Shown here in pieces: positions 36,660 through 44,118 of a DNA stretch of 64,000 nucleotides. Each line of letters opens with the position of its first letter. Position 1 is the first letter of the stretch. This stretch comes from Trebonia sp963843745 (GTDB lineage: Bacteria; Actinomycetota; Actinomycetes; Streptosporangiales; Streptosporangiaceae). The notes beneath the pieces are model-generated. The model saw only the letters and a list, made by a program, of their open reading frames with translations. It searched no databases and had not been told where the DNA came from. A program made the position numbers and the translations under genes. The DNA lies in NCBI GenBank assembly GCA_963843745.1, contig CAWJLP010000013.1, positions 1 to 64,000 on the forward strand, written 5' to 3'.

Positions 36660-37925
36660 TCAGTGCACGAGCAGCCCGGTCACCTGATTGGCGACCGTCT
36701 CCGCCGCCGCGCTGAGCTGGCTCGGCGACGCCGGGCCGTAGTTGCCCTTATTGGCGTGGTCCAGCCCGTTCATCACCACGGTGACGATGACGTTGCGGTA
36801 CCTGACGTAGACGGTCGTCACGTCGGTGGTCGCGCCGCCCGCGTTGAAGACCTGCGCGGCCTCGAACGCCACCGTGTCGTTGCCGCCCGGCATGCCGGGC
36901 AGGTCGGTGATCGTCGCCTTCGGCTGCCCGCTCTTCGGGCCGGGATCCTGCTTGGCGCTCTCGTCCTGGGCGTAGGCATACTCGGCGGCGAACGTGGCGC
37001 TGCCGTCGCCAGGAGCCAGCCCGCTCGGCGAATACGCCTGCATGTTCACCTCGAGCACCCGGTAGACCGGCGGCTTGTCGAGTGTCCAGGTGCACTCGCT
37101 CTGCGGGCCGGTGTTCAACGGCGGCGCCGCCACCTTCAGCTGGCCCGGCAGGTACTGGGTGAGCGTGCCGCCAGGCACCGACTGGCAGGCGTTGGGAACC
37201 TTCTGGAGCTCGCCGGGCAGGAACGTGGTGACCAGCGACCCGAAGCCGAGGTTCGCCGAGCCGCTGCCGCCCGCGGTGACGAAGTACACCACCACCGCGA
37301 TCACTACGGCCAGCGCACCGCCGCCGACGGCGAACAGCACCCTGCGGCGCTTGCGGCGGTCGGCTCGCCGCTCGCCGCGGGATACGCTGCCGCGCCGGCG
37401 CCAGCGCTCGGAAAACGCTCCCATGTGACCCGCCTCTGCCGAGGCGTCCATGGCGTCCGGTCCGGCCCAGTCGGGCCGCACCGCCTGCTGCTGCGCGTAC
37501 TGCCCCTGCGGCGGCTGCCCTAGCGGCGGCCGCGGCGGCTGGAACGCGCCGCCCTGCCCTGGGGCGCCAGGACCGGCCGGGGCGCCAGGGGCCCCAGGGG
37601 CGCCGGGCTGGTAGCCGACGCCAGGCTGCGGGTAGCCAGGACCGGTCGGCGGGTACCCGCCGCCCCGCCAGTCACCCGGTGCGCCCGGTGCGCCCGGCGC
37701 CGGGTTGCCCTGGCCCCAGCCGCCTTGACCCTGGTCGCCCGGCATCCAGTCACCCTGCACCCGGCCATCGCGCTCGCGGGCGTCCCTCGGCCGGATCGGC
37801 GCCAGGTCAGGAAACTCTCGCTGATCCTGCGGCACGGCGTCATACCCCGCCCATTCAGGCACGTCGTTGTCGGGACGTGCCCGGCGACCACGCGGCCGTC
37901 CGGGGGATGACTCATGATGAGTCAC
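36660..37925 (-). CDS. Membrane-anchored protein with disordered cytoplasmic region and external Cys-pair domain
   Basis: 421 residues, function unknown. Residues 1 to about 180 are Gly/Pro/Gln-rich and disordered. A basic cluster (RRADRRKRRR) leads into one membrane span (VLFAVGGGALAVVIAVVVYFV, about residues 197-217). The outside domain of about 195 residues has two cysteines (NACQSVPGGTL and SECTWTLDKP), likely forming a disulfide, and loosely resembles DUF3558-type extracytoplasmic domains. The protein at 44119 has the same design. It lies between alr and rimI, where tsaE and tsaB usually are. Confidence 0.75.
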   Translation of the reverse strand: MTHHESSPGRPRGRRARPDNDVPEWAGYDAVPQDQREFPDLAPIRPRDARERDGRVQGDWMPGDQGQGGWGQGNPAPGAPGAPGDWRGGGYPPTGPGYPQPGVGYQPGAPGAPGAPAGPGAPGQGGAFQPPRPPLGQPPQGQYAQQQAVRPDWAGPDAMDASAEAGHMGAFSERWRRRGSVSRGERRADRRKRRRVLFAVGGGALAVVIAVVVYFVTAGGSGSANLGFGSLVTTFLPGELQKVPNACQSVPGGTLTQYLPGQLKVAAPPLNTGPQSECTWTLDKPPVYRVLEVNMQAYSPSGLAPGDGSATFAAEYAYAQDESAKQDPGPKSGQPKATITDLPGMPGGNDTVAFEAAQVFNAGGATTDVTTVYVRYRNVIVTVVMNGLDHANKGNYGPASPSQLSAAAETVANQVTGLLVH

Positions 37926-38081
37926 GGCGCTCCTCCGGTGAGGGTTTTGGCGGTGCGGGACGAGACTTTCGGTACCTGGCGGACGTGCGAACGGGACCGG
38001 TACAACGCCGAACTATAGACGATTAGTGAGGTCCCGCGGGTGGGATCTGGCTGTCCTGCCAGCTCCCACCAGCAGCAAGTC

Positions 38082-39212
38082 TCACGAGTACGATCTTGGC
38101 ACCCGGTTGCCGATCCCGGTGACGATCTCGTAAGAGATGGTGCCCAGCGTGTCGCCCCACTCCTGAGCGGTGGCCTCCCCGTCATCCCCCGGCCCGAACA
38201 GCACCACTTCATCGCCGATGGCCACCGGCTCGTCGCCGAAGTCGACGACCAGCTGGTCCATGCACACCGTCCCGGCGATCGGCCACCGCCGGCCGCGCGC
38301 GAACAGCAGCGGCTGCCCCGTCGCCGTCCGCGGCACCCCGTCGGCGTACCCCAGCGGCACCAGGCCGAGGGTCGTCTCGCGCGGCGTGACGTACCGGTGT
38401 CCGTAGGACACGCCGGTCCCCGCGGGCACCCGCTTGACGAGCACCAACCGCGTGCGCAGCGTCATCGCCGGGCGCAGCCACCGCGGCGGCCCGCCGGGCA
38501 GGGTGGACAAGCCGTAGATCCCGCCGCCGACCCGCACCAGGTCGTAGCGCGCCTCCGGCACCTCGAGCGTGGCGGCCGTGTTCGCGATGTGCCGCACCTC
38601 CGGGGTGACCCCGCGCTTCTTCGCGACATCGAGCGCCGCCTCGAACGCGTCCAGCTGGGCCGCGACGGACGTATTGCCCGGCTCATCGGCGGAGGCGAAG
38701 TGCGACCACACCCCCGCGACGCTGAGCAGACCCGCGGCTTCCGCCTCGCTGGCGGCATCCAGCACCCGCGGCCAGTCCGCCGGGGTCGCCCCGCCCCGGC
38801 TCAGCCCGGTGTCCGCCTTCAGGTGCACCCGGGCCCGGCGCCCCGGGCGGCCGGGGCCGCCAGCCTCCGCCGCGGCGGTCGCGAGGCGGCGGACCATGTC
38901 GGCCGAGCCCGCGCTGAGATCCACCCCCGCGGCGATCGCCGCGAGGTGGTCGTCGGAGGCGATCGCCATCAGGCAGAGCAGCGGGCTGTCAATGCCGGCC
39001 GCGCGCAGCTCGAGCGCCTCGGCGACGTGCACCACGCCAAGCCAGTCCGCGCCGCCGCGCACCGCCGCGCGGGCCGCGGGGACTGCCCCGTGCCCGTACC
39101 CGCCGGCCTTCACCACCGCCATGACGGCGGTGGGCGCCACCCGCTCGCGCACCAACGCCACGTTGGCTGCGATCACGTCAAGGTCGATGCTGGCCCGCGC
39201 ATGGCTCTCCAT
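38082..39212 (-). CDS. alr: Alanine racemase
   Basis: Makes D-alanine for peptidoglycan. From the ATG at 39212 the 376-residue protein begins MESHARASIDLDVIAANVALV. The PLP Lys is in MAVVKAGGYGHG (more often KADGYGHG or KANAYGHG). Other family segments are VHLKADTGLSRGG, VRVGGGIYGL and the second-subunit catalytic Tyr region VSYGHRYVT. IAGTVCMDQLVVDFGD is near the end. Longer in-frame starts would read antisense-like low-complexity sequence overlapping nnr and were rejected. It starts 10 bp after nnr ends. Confidence 0.95.
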   Translation of the reverse strand: MESHARASIDLDVIAANVALVRERVAPTAVMAVVKAGGYGHGAVPAARAAVRGGADWLGVVHVAEALELRAAGIDSPLLCLMAIASDDHLAAIAAGVDLSAGSADMVRRLATAAAEAGGPGRPGRRARVHLKADTGLSRGGATPADWPRVLDAASEAEAAGLLSVAGVWSHFASADEPGNTSVAAQLDAFEAALDVAKKRGVTPEVRHIANTAATLEVPEARYDLVRVGGGIYGLSTLPGGPPRWLRPAMTLRTRLVLVKRVPAGTGVSYGHRYVTPRETTLGLVPLGYADGVPRTATGQPLLFARGRRWPIAGTVCMDQLVVDFGDEPVAIGDEVVLFGPGDDGEATAQEWGDTLGTISYEIVTGIGNRVPRSYS

Positions 39213-39222
39213 GGCTGCCAAT

Positions 39223-41004
39223 TTATAAGCCCTCGGCCTCGGCCACGACCGCGCGGAAGGCTGCCTGAACCGCTCTGACGAGGTCGGAGGCGCCGATAGG
39301 CGCCTCTCCTCCGAGCACGGGAGGGCTGGTTTCCCCGGCATGGGGGCTCCCGCCCCCATGTCCCCCGGCCGCCCCCCCGTATCCCCCCCGGCCTCCGAGC
39401 ACGGGAGGGCTGGTTTCCCGGGCATGGGGGCTCCCGCCCCCATGTCCCCCGGCCGCCCCCCCGTATTCCCCCCAGCCTCCCCATGCCTGGGGGCCTGCCG
39501 CGGCGAACCGGCCCGCGAGCCCGTGCAGGTAGGCAGCCGCGATCCCGGCCTGCCGCGGCAGCAGGCCCTGCGCCAGCAGCGCGCCCGCCAGCCCGGACAG
39601 GACGTCGCCGCTGCCCGCGGTGGCGAGCCACGACGTTCCCGTCGTGTTGACGAACACCGGATGCAGCCCGTCTGGCGGCGCGACCACGGTCGTGGAGCCC
39701 TTGAGCAGCACGCAGGCGCCGAACTTGGTCGCGGCCAGCCGCGCGTGCTCGAGCCGCCGCGCCTCCACGTCCGCCGGGTCCTTGCCGAGCAGCCGCCCGA
39801 GTTCGCCCGCGTGCGGCGTGAGCAGCGTCGGCGCCGCGCGCGGCAGCAGGTCCTGGTGCTGCGCCAGCAGCGTCAGCCCGTCTGCGTCCACCAGCACGGG
39901 CAGGCTAGTGGCCAGCACCGCGGCCAGCCGCGCGGCCGCGGTGTCCGTGGTGCCCATGCCCGGCCCGGCGACCCACGCCTGCACCCGCCCCACGTCGCCG
40001 GGGAACTGATTTTCCTGTTCTGAACGGTCCCGGCCGTCTCCGGGCAGCTCCGTGATCACCACCTCGGGCCAGACCTGTCGCACGGCTGCCGCCGCGGCCG
40101 GCGCGGTAACCAGCCGTACCATGCCCGCGCCGCCGTGGACCGCGCCACCGGTCGAGAGCAGGGCCGCGCCTGTGAACCTGTCGCTGCCCGCGAGCAGCCC
40201 GAGGACGCCGCGCCGGTACTTGTCCGACTCGGCGCCCGGGCGCGGAAGCAGCGCCCTGATGTCGGCCCGCTGCGGCGCGCTCACGTCGGGCTCGCCCTCC
40301 AGGTGGGGCCCGAGCCCGATGTCGACCAGCTCGACGACCCCGGCGTGCCCGGCCGCGGGGTCGATCAGCAGCCCCGGCTTGATCGCGCCGAATGTCACGG
40401 TCACATCCGCGTGAACCGCGGGCCCGTCAACGGCGCCGGTGTCGGCGTCGATGCCGCTTGGCAGGTCGACCGCCACGGTGGTCACGCCGCGCTCGCTCGC
40501 CGCGAGGTGGGCCAGCGTCGCGTACGGCTCGCGCAGGCCGCCGCTGCCGCCGATGCCGAGCATCCCGTCGATGATCAGGTCCGCGCGGCCGATGGCCTGC
40601 CGGGCGTCGTGTCCCGCGTCGTACCTGGCGCCTACGTCCGGGCGCGTGTCGTCGGGGCCGCGGGGCGGCGCGACCGTGACGATGCGGCCGCCGCGCGCCC
40701 TGAGGGCCGCCGCGCCGCCGGGATGGATCTTATGGCCGGCCTGGATCGCGGTCACTGCGGCGCCGCGAGCGGCGAGCAGCGCGCCCGCGTACAGCGCGTC
40801 CCCGCCGTTGTCCCCGGTGCCCGCGAGCACCGTGACCCGCGCGCCGTAGACCCCGCCTGGGCCGCCTGGACCGCTGCTCAGCAGCTCCGCGCACACCGAT
40901 GCCAGTCCCGTGGCCGCGCGCTGCATGAGCGCGCCATCGGGGACCAGCGCCATCAGCGCGGCTTCCGCCGCGCGGACCTTGGCTACCTGGTAAGCGTCAC
41001 GCAC
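39223..41004 (-). CDS. nnr: Bifunctional NAD(P)H-hydrate epimerase/ADP-dependent dehydratase
   Basis: Repairs hydrated NAD(P)H. The GTG at 41004 gives a 593-residue protein starting MRDAYQVAKVRAAEAALM. The N-terminal epimerase (YjeF_N) domain has VLAGTGDNGGDALYAG. The C-terminal dehydratase domain has WVAGPGMGTTDTA, TPHAGELGRLLG and TSWLATAGSGDVLSGL. Between FAAAGPQAW and APIGASDLVRAVQ, near the C-terminus, a Gly/His/Ser/Pro-rich insert of about 56 residues is encoded by an 84-bp tandem duplication; it lies within the dehydratase domain. acpS lies 5 bp upstream and alr 10 bp downstream. Confidence 0.93.
   Translation of the reverse strand: MRDAYQVAKVRAAEAALMALVPDGALMQRAATGLASVCAELLSSGPGGPGGVYGARVTVLAGTGDNGGDALYAGALLAARGAAVTAIQAGHKIHPGGAAALRARGGRIVTVAPPRGPDDTRPDVGARYDAGHDARQAIGRADLIIDGMLGIGGSGGLREPYATLAHLAASERGVTTVAVDLPSGIDADTGAVDGPAVHADVTVTFGAIKPGLLIDPAAGHAGVVELVDIGLGPHLEGEPDVSAPQRADIRALLPRPGAESDKYRRGVLGLLAGSDRFTGAALLSTGGAVHGGAGMVRLVTAPAAAAAVRQVWPEVVITELPGDGRDRSEQENQFPGDVGRVQAWVAGPGMGTTDTAAARLAAVLATSLPVLVDADGLTLLAQHQDLLPRAAPTLLTPHAGELGRLLGKDPADVEARRLEHARLAATKFGACVLLKGSTTVVAPPDGLHPVFVNTTGTSWLATAGSGDVLSGLAGALLAQGLLPRQAGIAAAYLHGLAGRFAAAGPQAWGGWGEYGGAAGGHGGGSPHARETSPPVLGGRGGYGGAAGGHGGGSPHAGETSPPVLGGEAPIGASDLVRAVQAAFRAVVAEAEGL
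39308..39475. repeat. 84-bp in-frame tandem duplication inside nnr
   Basis: Copy 1 at 39308-39391 and copy 2 at 39392-39475 are nearly identical. Each starts CCTCCGAGCACGGGAGGG and contains a palindrome with CATGGGGG and CCCCCATG arms around CTCCCG. 84 bp is exactly 28 codons, so the nnr frame is kept. The encoded unit contains GGYGGAAGGHGGGSPHA and ETSPPVLGG. A third, degraded start of the unit follows copy 2. Confidence 0.85.
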
Positions 41005-41009
41005 GCTGC

Positions 41010-41369
41010 CTAGTCTGCCCCGCCTTCGGCGATGACAACAGCGGTCGCCACGCCGCCGTCGCGACTGAGCGACACGGGCCAGCGCGTCACCCCGGCGCGC
41101 GCGGCGGCGGCCGCGACCGTGCCGTAGACCTTGAGCTCTGGCCGGCGGTCCGCGCCTGCGACGATCTCGGCGTCCGTCCGCACCAGGCCGCGCGGCGCGC
41201 CGAGCGCCTTGGCCAGGGCCTCCTTCGCCGCGCAACGCGCGGCCAGCGACCGCAGCGGAAGGTCGCGTTCTCTCTCGGTGAACAGCCTGATGGCAAGACG
41301 TTGCGTCCGGGCGAGCCCGGACGCGAGGCGGGCGATCTCGACGACGCCGATGCCGACACCGACGATCAT
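41010..41369 (-). CDS. acpS: Holo-[acyl-carrier-protein] synthase family protein, altered active-site residue
   Basis: AcpS moves 4'-phosphopantetheine from CoA to acyl carrier protein. This 119-residue protein has the right length and neighbours and keeps the RCAAKEALAKALG segment with its metal-binding Glu. The N-terminal motif reads GVGIGVVEIARL, with Gly at position 8 where the family has a Mg-binding Asp (GxGxDxVE). Near the end it has PVSLSRDGG where many homologues have SLSHD. A GAC-to-GGC change would explain position 8. It may be poorly active unless the residue is compensated. It overlaps glmM by 4 bp. Confidence 0.85.
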   Translation of the reverse strand: MIVGVGIGVVEIARLASGLARTQRLAIRLFTERERDLPLRSLAARCAAKEALAKALGAPRGLVRTDAEIVAGADRRPELKVYGTVAAAAARAGVTRWPVSLSRDGGVATAVVIAEGGAD

Positions 41370-42754
41370 GCCATCGCCAGGCGTACCGCCTCCGCGAGCT
41401 GGGCCGCGACGCGCTCGGCCAATTCGCTCTCCCGCGCCTCGACCATCACCCTGATGGCCGGCTCGGTGCCGCTCGGCCGCAGCAGGACTCGCCCCTTGGC
41501 GCCCACCGCGGCCTCGGCGGTGCTGACCGCGCGCTCGAGCGCCGGGTCGGCCATCGCACGGACCTTATCGCCGCGGACGTTGATCAGCACCTGCGGGTAT
41601 CTGGTCATCGCCTTCGCGGCGGCGGAGACGGGGACGCCGCTGCTGTTCACCGCGGCGAGCAGGTGCAGCCCGGTCAGCACGCCGTCGCCGGTGGTGGCGT
41701 GGCCCATCTGGATGATGTGCCCGGACTGCTCGCCGCCGAGGACGTAGCCGCCGTCCCGCATGGCGGCATACACGTACTTGTCACCGACCGGGGTCTGGAT
41801 CACGGTGATGCCGGCGTCCCGCATCGCGTCGTGGAAGCCGAGGTTGGACATCACGGTCACGACCACTGCGTCGCCCGCGAGCTGGCCGCTGCGCTTGAGC
41901 TGCGACGCGAGCACGGTGAGGATCTGGTCGCCGTCGAGCGGCGCGCCGTCGGCGTCCACGGCCAGGCAGCGGTCGGCGTCGCCGTCGAAGGCCAGGCCCG
42001 CGTCCGCGTCGTGCTCGGCGACCGCGGCGGCCACCGCGTCCAGGTGAGTCGATCCGACGCCGGCGTTGATGTTCTCGCCGTCCGGCGCGGCCCCGATGGC
42101 GATGACCTCGGCGCCGGCCCGGCGCAGCGCCCGCGGGCCGATGCTGTACGCCGCGCCGTGCGCGCAGTCCACGACGACGCGCAGCCCTTGCAGCGGGGGA
42201 CGCCCGTCGGCCGCCACCGGCAGCGTGGCGAGCAGGTGGTCGAGGTACACCTCGTGCTTGGAGTACGCATCGGTGACCCGGCCGAACACGGCCGGGTCAG
42301 CCGCGGCGTCCTGCGCGGCGGTCTGGTCCGGCGGCGTCGCCCGCAGCAGGGCCTCGATCTCGTCCTCGGTCTCGTCAGGAAGCTTGACCCCGCCGGGGCC
42401 GAAGAACTTGATCCCGTTGTCCGGCGCCGGATTGTGGCTCGCGGACAGCACCACGCCGAAGTCCGCCTGCAGTGCGCCGGTGAGGTAGGCGACGCCAGGC
42501 GTGGGGATGACCCCGAGCCTGAGCACGTCGACGCCAGCGCTGGCCAGCCCGGCGACGACCGCTGCCTCGAGGAAGTCGCCGGACGCGCGCGAGTCACGAC
42601 CGATTACCGCCACCGGGCGGCCTGTGCGCTGAGGGCTGCCGGCGCGGTCAGCGAGCACCGGCACCGCCGCCACGGCCAGTTCCATGGCGAGCTGCGCCGT
42701 CAGCTCACGCCCGGCCACTCCTCGAACGCCGTCAGTACCGAAGATCCGGCCCAT
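41366..42754 (-). CDS. glmM: Phosphoglucosamine mutase
   Basis: GlmM converts glucosamine-6-phosphate to glucosamine-1-phosphate for UDP-GlcNAc and wall synthesis. The 462-residue protein starts MGRIFGTDGVRGVAG. The phosphorylated serine is in LSASHNPAPDNGIK (Ser106). The metal loop is FDGDADRCLAVD and the sugar loop is GGEQSGHI, with RPSGTEPAIRV at the end. It follows rpsI by 28 bp, the usual actinobacterial rplM-rpsI-glmM order. Confidence 0.98.
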   Translation of the reverse strand: MGRIFGTDGVRGVAGRELTAQLAMELAVAAVPVLADRAGSPQRTGRPVAVIGRDSRASGDFLEAAVVAGLASAGVDVLRLGVIPTPGVAYLTGALQADFGVVLSASHNPAPDNGIKFFGPGGVKLPDETEDEIEALLRATPPDQTAAQDAAADPAVFGRVTDAYSKHEVYLDHLLATLPVAADGRPPLQGLRVVVDCAHGAAYSIGPRALRRAGAEVIAIGAAPDGENINAGVGSTHLDAVAAAVAEHDADAGLAFDGDADRCLAVDADGAPLDGDQILTVLASQLKRSGQLAGDAVVVTVMSNLGFHDAMRDAGITVIQTPVGDKYVYAAMRDGGYVLGGEQSGHIIQMGHATTGDGVLTGLHLLAAVNSSGVPVSAAAKAMTRYPQVLINVRGDKVRAMADPALERAVSTAEAAVGAKGRVLLRPSGTEPAIRVMVEARESELAERVAAQLAEAVRLAMA

Positions 42755-42782
42755 GTCAGGTATCCGGGGGTCGAGGTGACGG

Positions 42783-43328
42783 TTAGCGCTTGGAGTACTG
42801 CGGAGCCTTGCGGGCCTTCTTGAGGCCGTACTTCTTCCGCTCCGTCACCCGGGCGTCCCTGGTGAGGAAACCGGCCTTCTTGAGCGGCGGCCGGTTCTCC
42901 GGGTCGACAAGGATCAGCGCGCGGGCGACGCCGAGCCGCAGCGCGCCGGCCTGCCCGGTGACGCCGCCGCCGCCGATGCGCGCGATCACGTCGAACTGGC
43001 CCTCGGCGCCGATCAGCACAAACGGCTCGCTGACGATCTGCTGGTGCACCTTGTTCGGGAAGTACGAGTCAAGGGGGCGGCCGTTGATCGACCACTGGCC
43101 GGTGCCGGGGAGGATGCGGACGCGGGCGATGGCCTCCTTGCGGCGGCCGGTGCCGGCGGCATTGCCGGTGATCACGGGACGGCGCGCGGCCCTGGGCGCG
43201 GCGGCCTCAGAAGACTCGCTGGTGTACTCCGACGGAGTTTCCTCGCCGCCGGAACTGTCGTCGGCCAACTCCGGGTCGGAGTAAGCCGTGTCTTCTGCGG
43301 GCGTCTCTACGCCAGTGGGCTCGGCCAC
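42783..43328 (-). CDS. rpsI: Ribosomal protein S9 (uS9)
   Basis: Small-subunit protein that contacts tRNA through its C-terminal tail. The GTG at 43328 has GAGGAA upstream and gives 181 residues. A 50-residue acidic leader (SSGGEETPSEYTSES) is followed by the conserved domain from GTGRRKEAIARVRILPG to the basic end KKARKAPQYSKR. Acidic N-terminal leaders are common in actinobacterial S9. Co-transcribed with rplM, 29 bp upstream. Confidence 0.95.
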   Translation of the reverse strand: MAEPTGVETPAEDTAYSDPELADDSSGGEETPSEYTSESSEAAAPRAARRPVITGNAAGTGRRKEAIARVRILPGTGQWSINGRPLDSYFPNKVHQQIVSEPFVLIGAEGQFDVIARIGGGGVTGQAGALRLGVARALILVDPENRPPLKKAGFLTRDARVTERKKYGLKKARKAPQYSKR

Positions 43329-43357
43329 GGTGCTATTCCTCACGCTTCCTTGCGGCA

Positions 43358-43801
43358 CTACTGGGAAATCTGCCGGATCTCGTACGGCTGCGGCTGCTGC
43401 GCCTGGTGCGGGTGGTCGGGACCGGCGTAGACCTTGAGCTTGCCGAGCGTCTTGCGGCCGAGCGAGTTCTTCGGCAGCATCCCCTTGACGGCCTTCTCGA
43501 CGGCCCGCTCCGGGTGCTTGGCCATCAGGTCCGCATAGCTGACCGCGGTCAGGCCGCCCGGGTAGCCGGAGTGCCGGTAAGCCTTCTTGTCCTGCAGCTT
43601 CGCGCCGCTGAGCGCGACCTTGTCCGCGTTGACCACGATGACGAAATCGCCGGTGTCGACGTGCGGCGCGAAAATGGGCTTGTGCTTGCCCCGCAGCAGC
43701 ACCGCCACGTGGCTGGCCAGGCGGCCGAGCACGACGTCAGTGGCGTCGATGACATGCCACTGCCGTGTGATGTCACTGTTCTTCGGGCTGAAAGTGCGCA
43801 C
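43358..43801 (-). CDS. rplM: Ribosomal protein L13 (uL13)
   Basis: 147 residues with a GTG start at 43801, beginning MRTFSPKNSDITRQWHVIDA. Family segments include LASHVAVLLRGKHKP, GDFVIVVNADK, KAYRHSGYPGGL and GMLPKNSLGR. It is the first gene of the minus-strand rplM-rpsI-glmM-acpS-nnr-alr string, so the promoter should lie in the 317-bp gap to its right. Confidence 0.98.
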   Translation of the reverse strand: MRTFSPKNSDITRQWHVIDATDVVLGRLASHVAVLLRGKHKPIFAPHVDTGDFVIVVNADKVALSGAKLQDKKAYRHSGYPGGLTAVSYADLMAKHPERAVEKAVKGMLPKNSLGRKTLGKLKVYAGPDHPHQAQQPQPYEIRQISQ

Positions 43802-44118
43802 AGTCGTTAAGCCTTCGCATGTGGTTCGTTAGACAGGAGACCTGCCGACGGAGTCCGTCGCTCCACCCGCCCCCGCGACCGGCTCAGCGTGCGTGACGCT
43901 ATGCGGCTCGTCGCGGATGACGCCAATGCAGCATACTGCGAATCCGTCCCGCACGCCAACGCGCGCGAATACGGCCCCGCAGGACCATCAGATTCTACCC
44001 CACCCCGAGGCCCAGGCAGCCGTGGCGGCTGCCCCGCATCCCTGGGACGCTGCTTACGATTTGGGCACCTAGGATTACAGAGCGCTGAAAGTTCTGCGAC
44101 CACCCATGCCGGGCTGGT
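43802..44118. other. Divergent non-coding region with a small palindrome
   Basis: 317 bp between rplM (minus) and the repeat-rich membrane protein gene (plus), expected to hold both promoters. CGACGGA at 43846-43852 and TCCGTCG at 43854-43860 form a dyad around one base, 45-60 bp upstream of rplM. That position fits a leader hairpin or operator. No gene or clear -35/-10 pair was recognised. Confidence 0.5.

Noticed and set aside
38082..39443. Longer alanine racemase starting at 39443
   Set aside because: The extra 77 residues translate the nnr repeat region and overlap nnr on the same strand; MESHARASIDLDVI at 39212 is the natural start.
43802..44118. tRNA or structured RNA gene between rplM and the repeat protein gene
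   Set aside because: No cloverleaf, T-loop motif or known leader consensus was found; only a 15-bp dyad is present.
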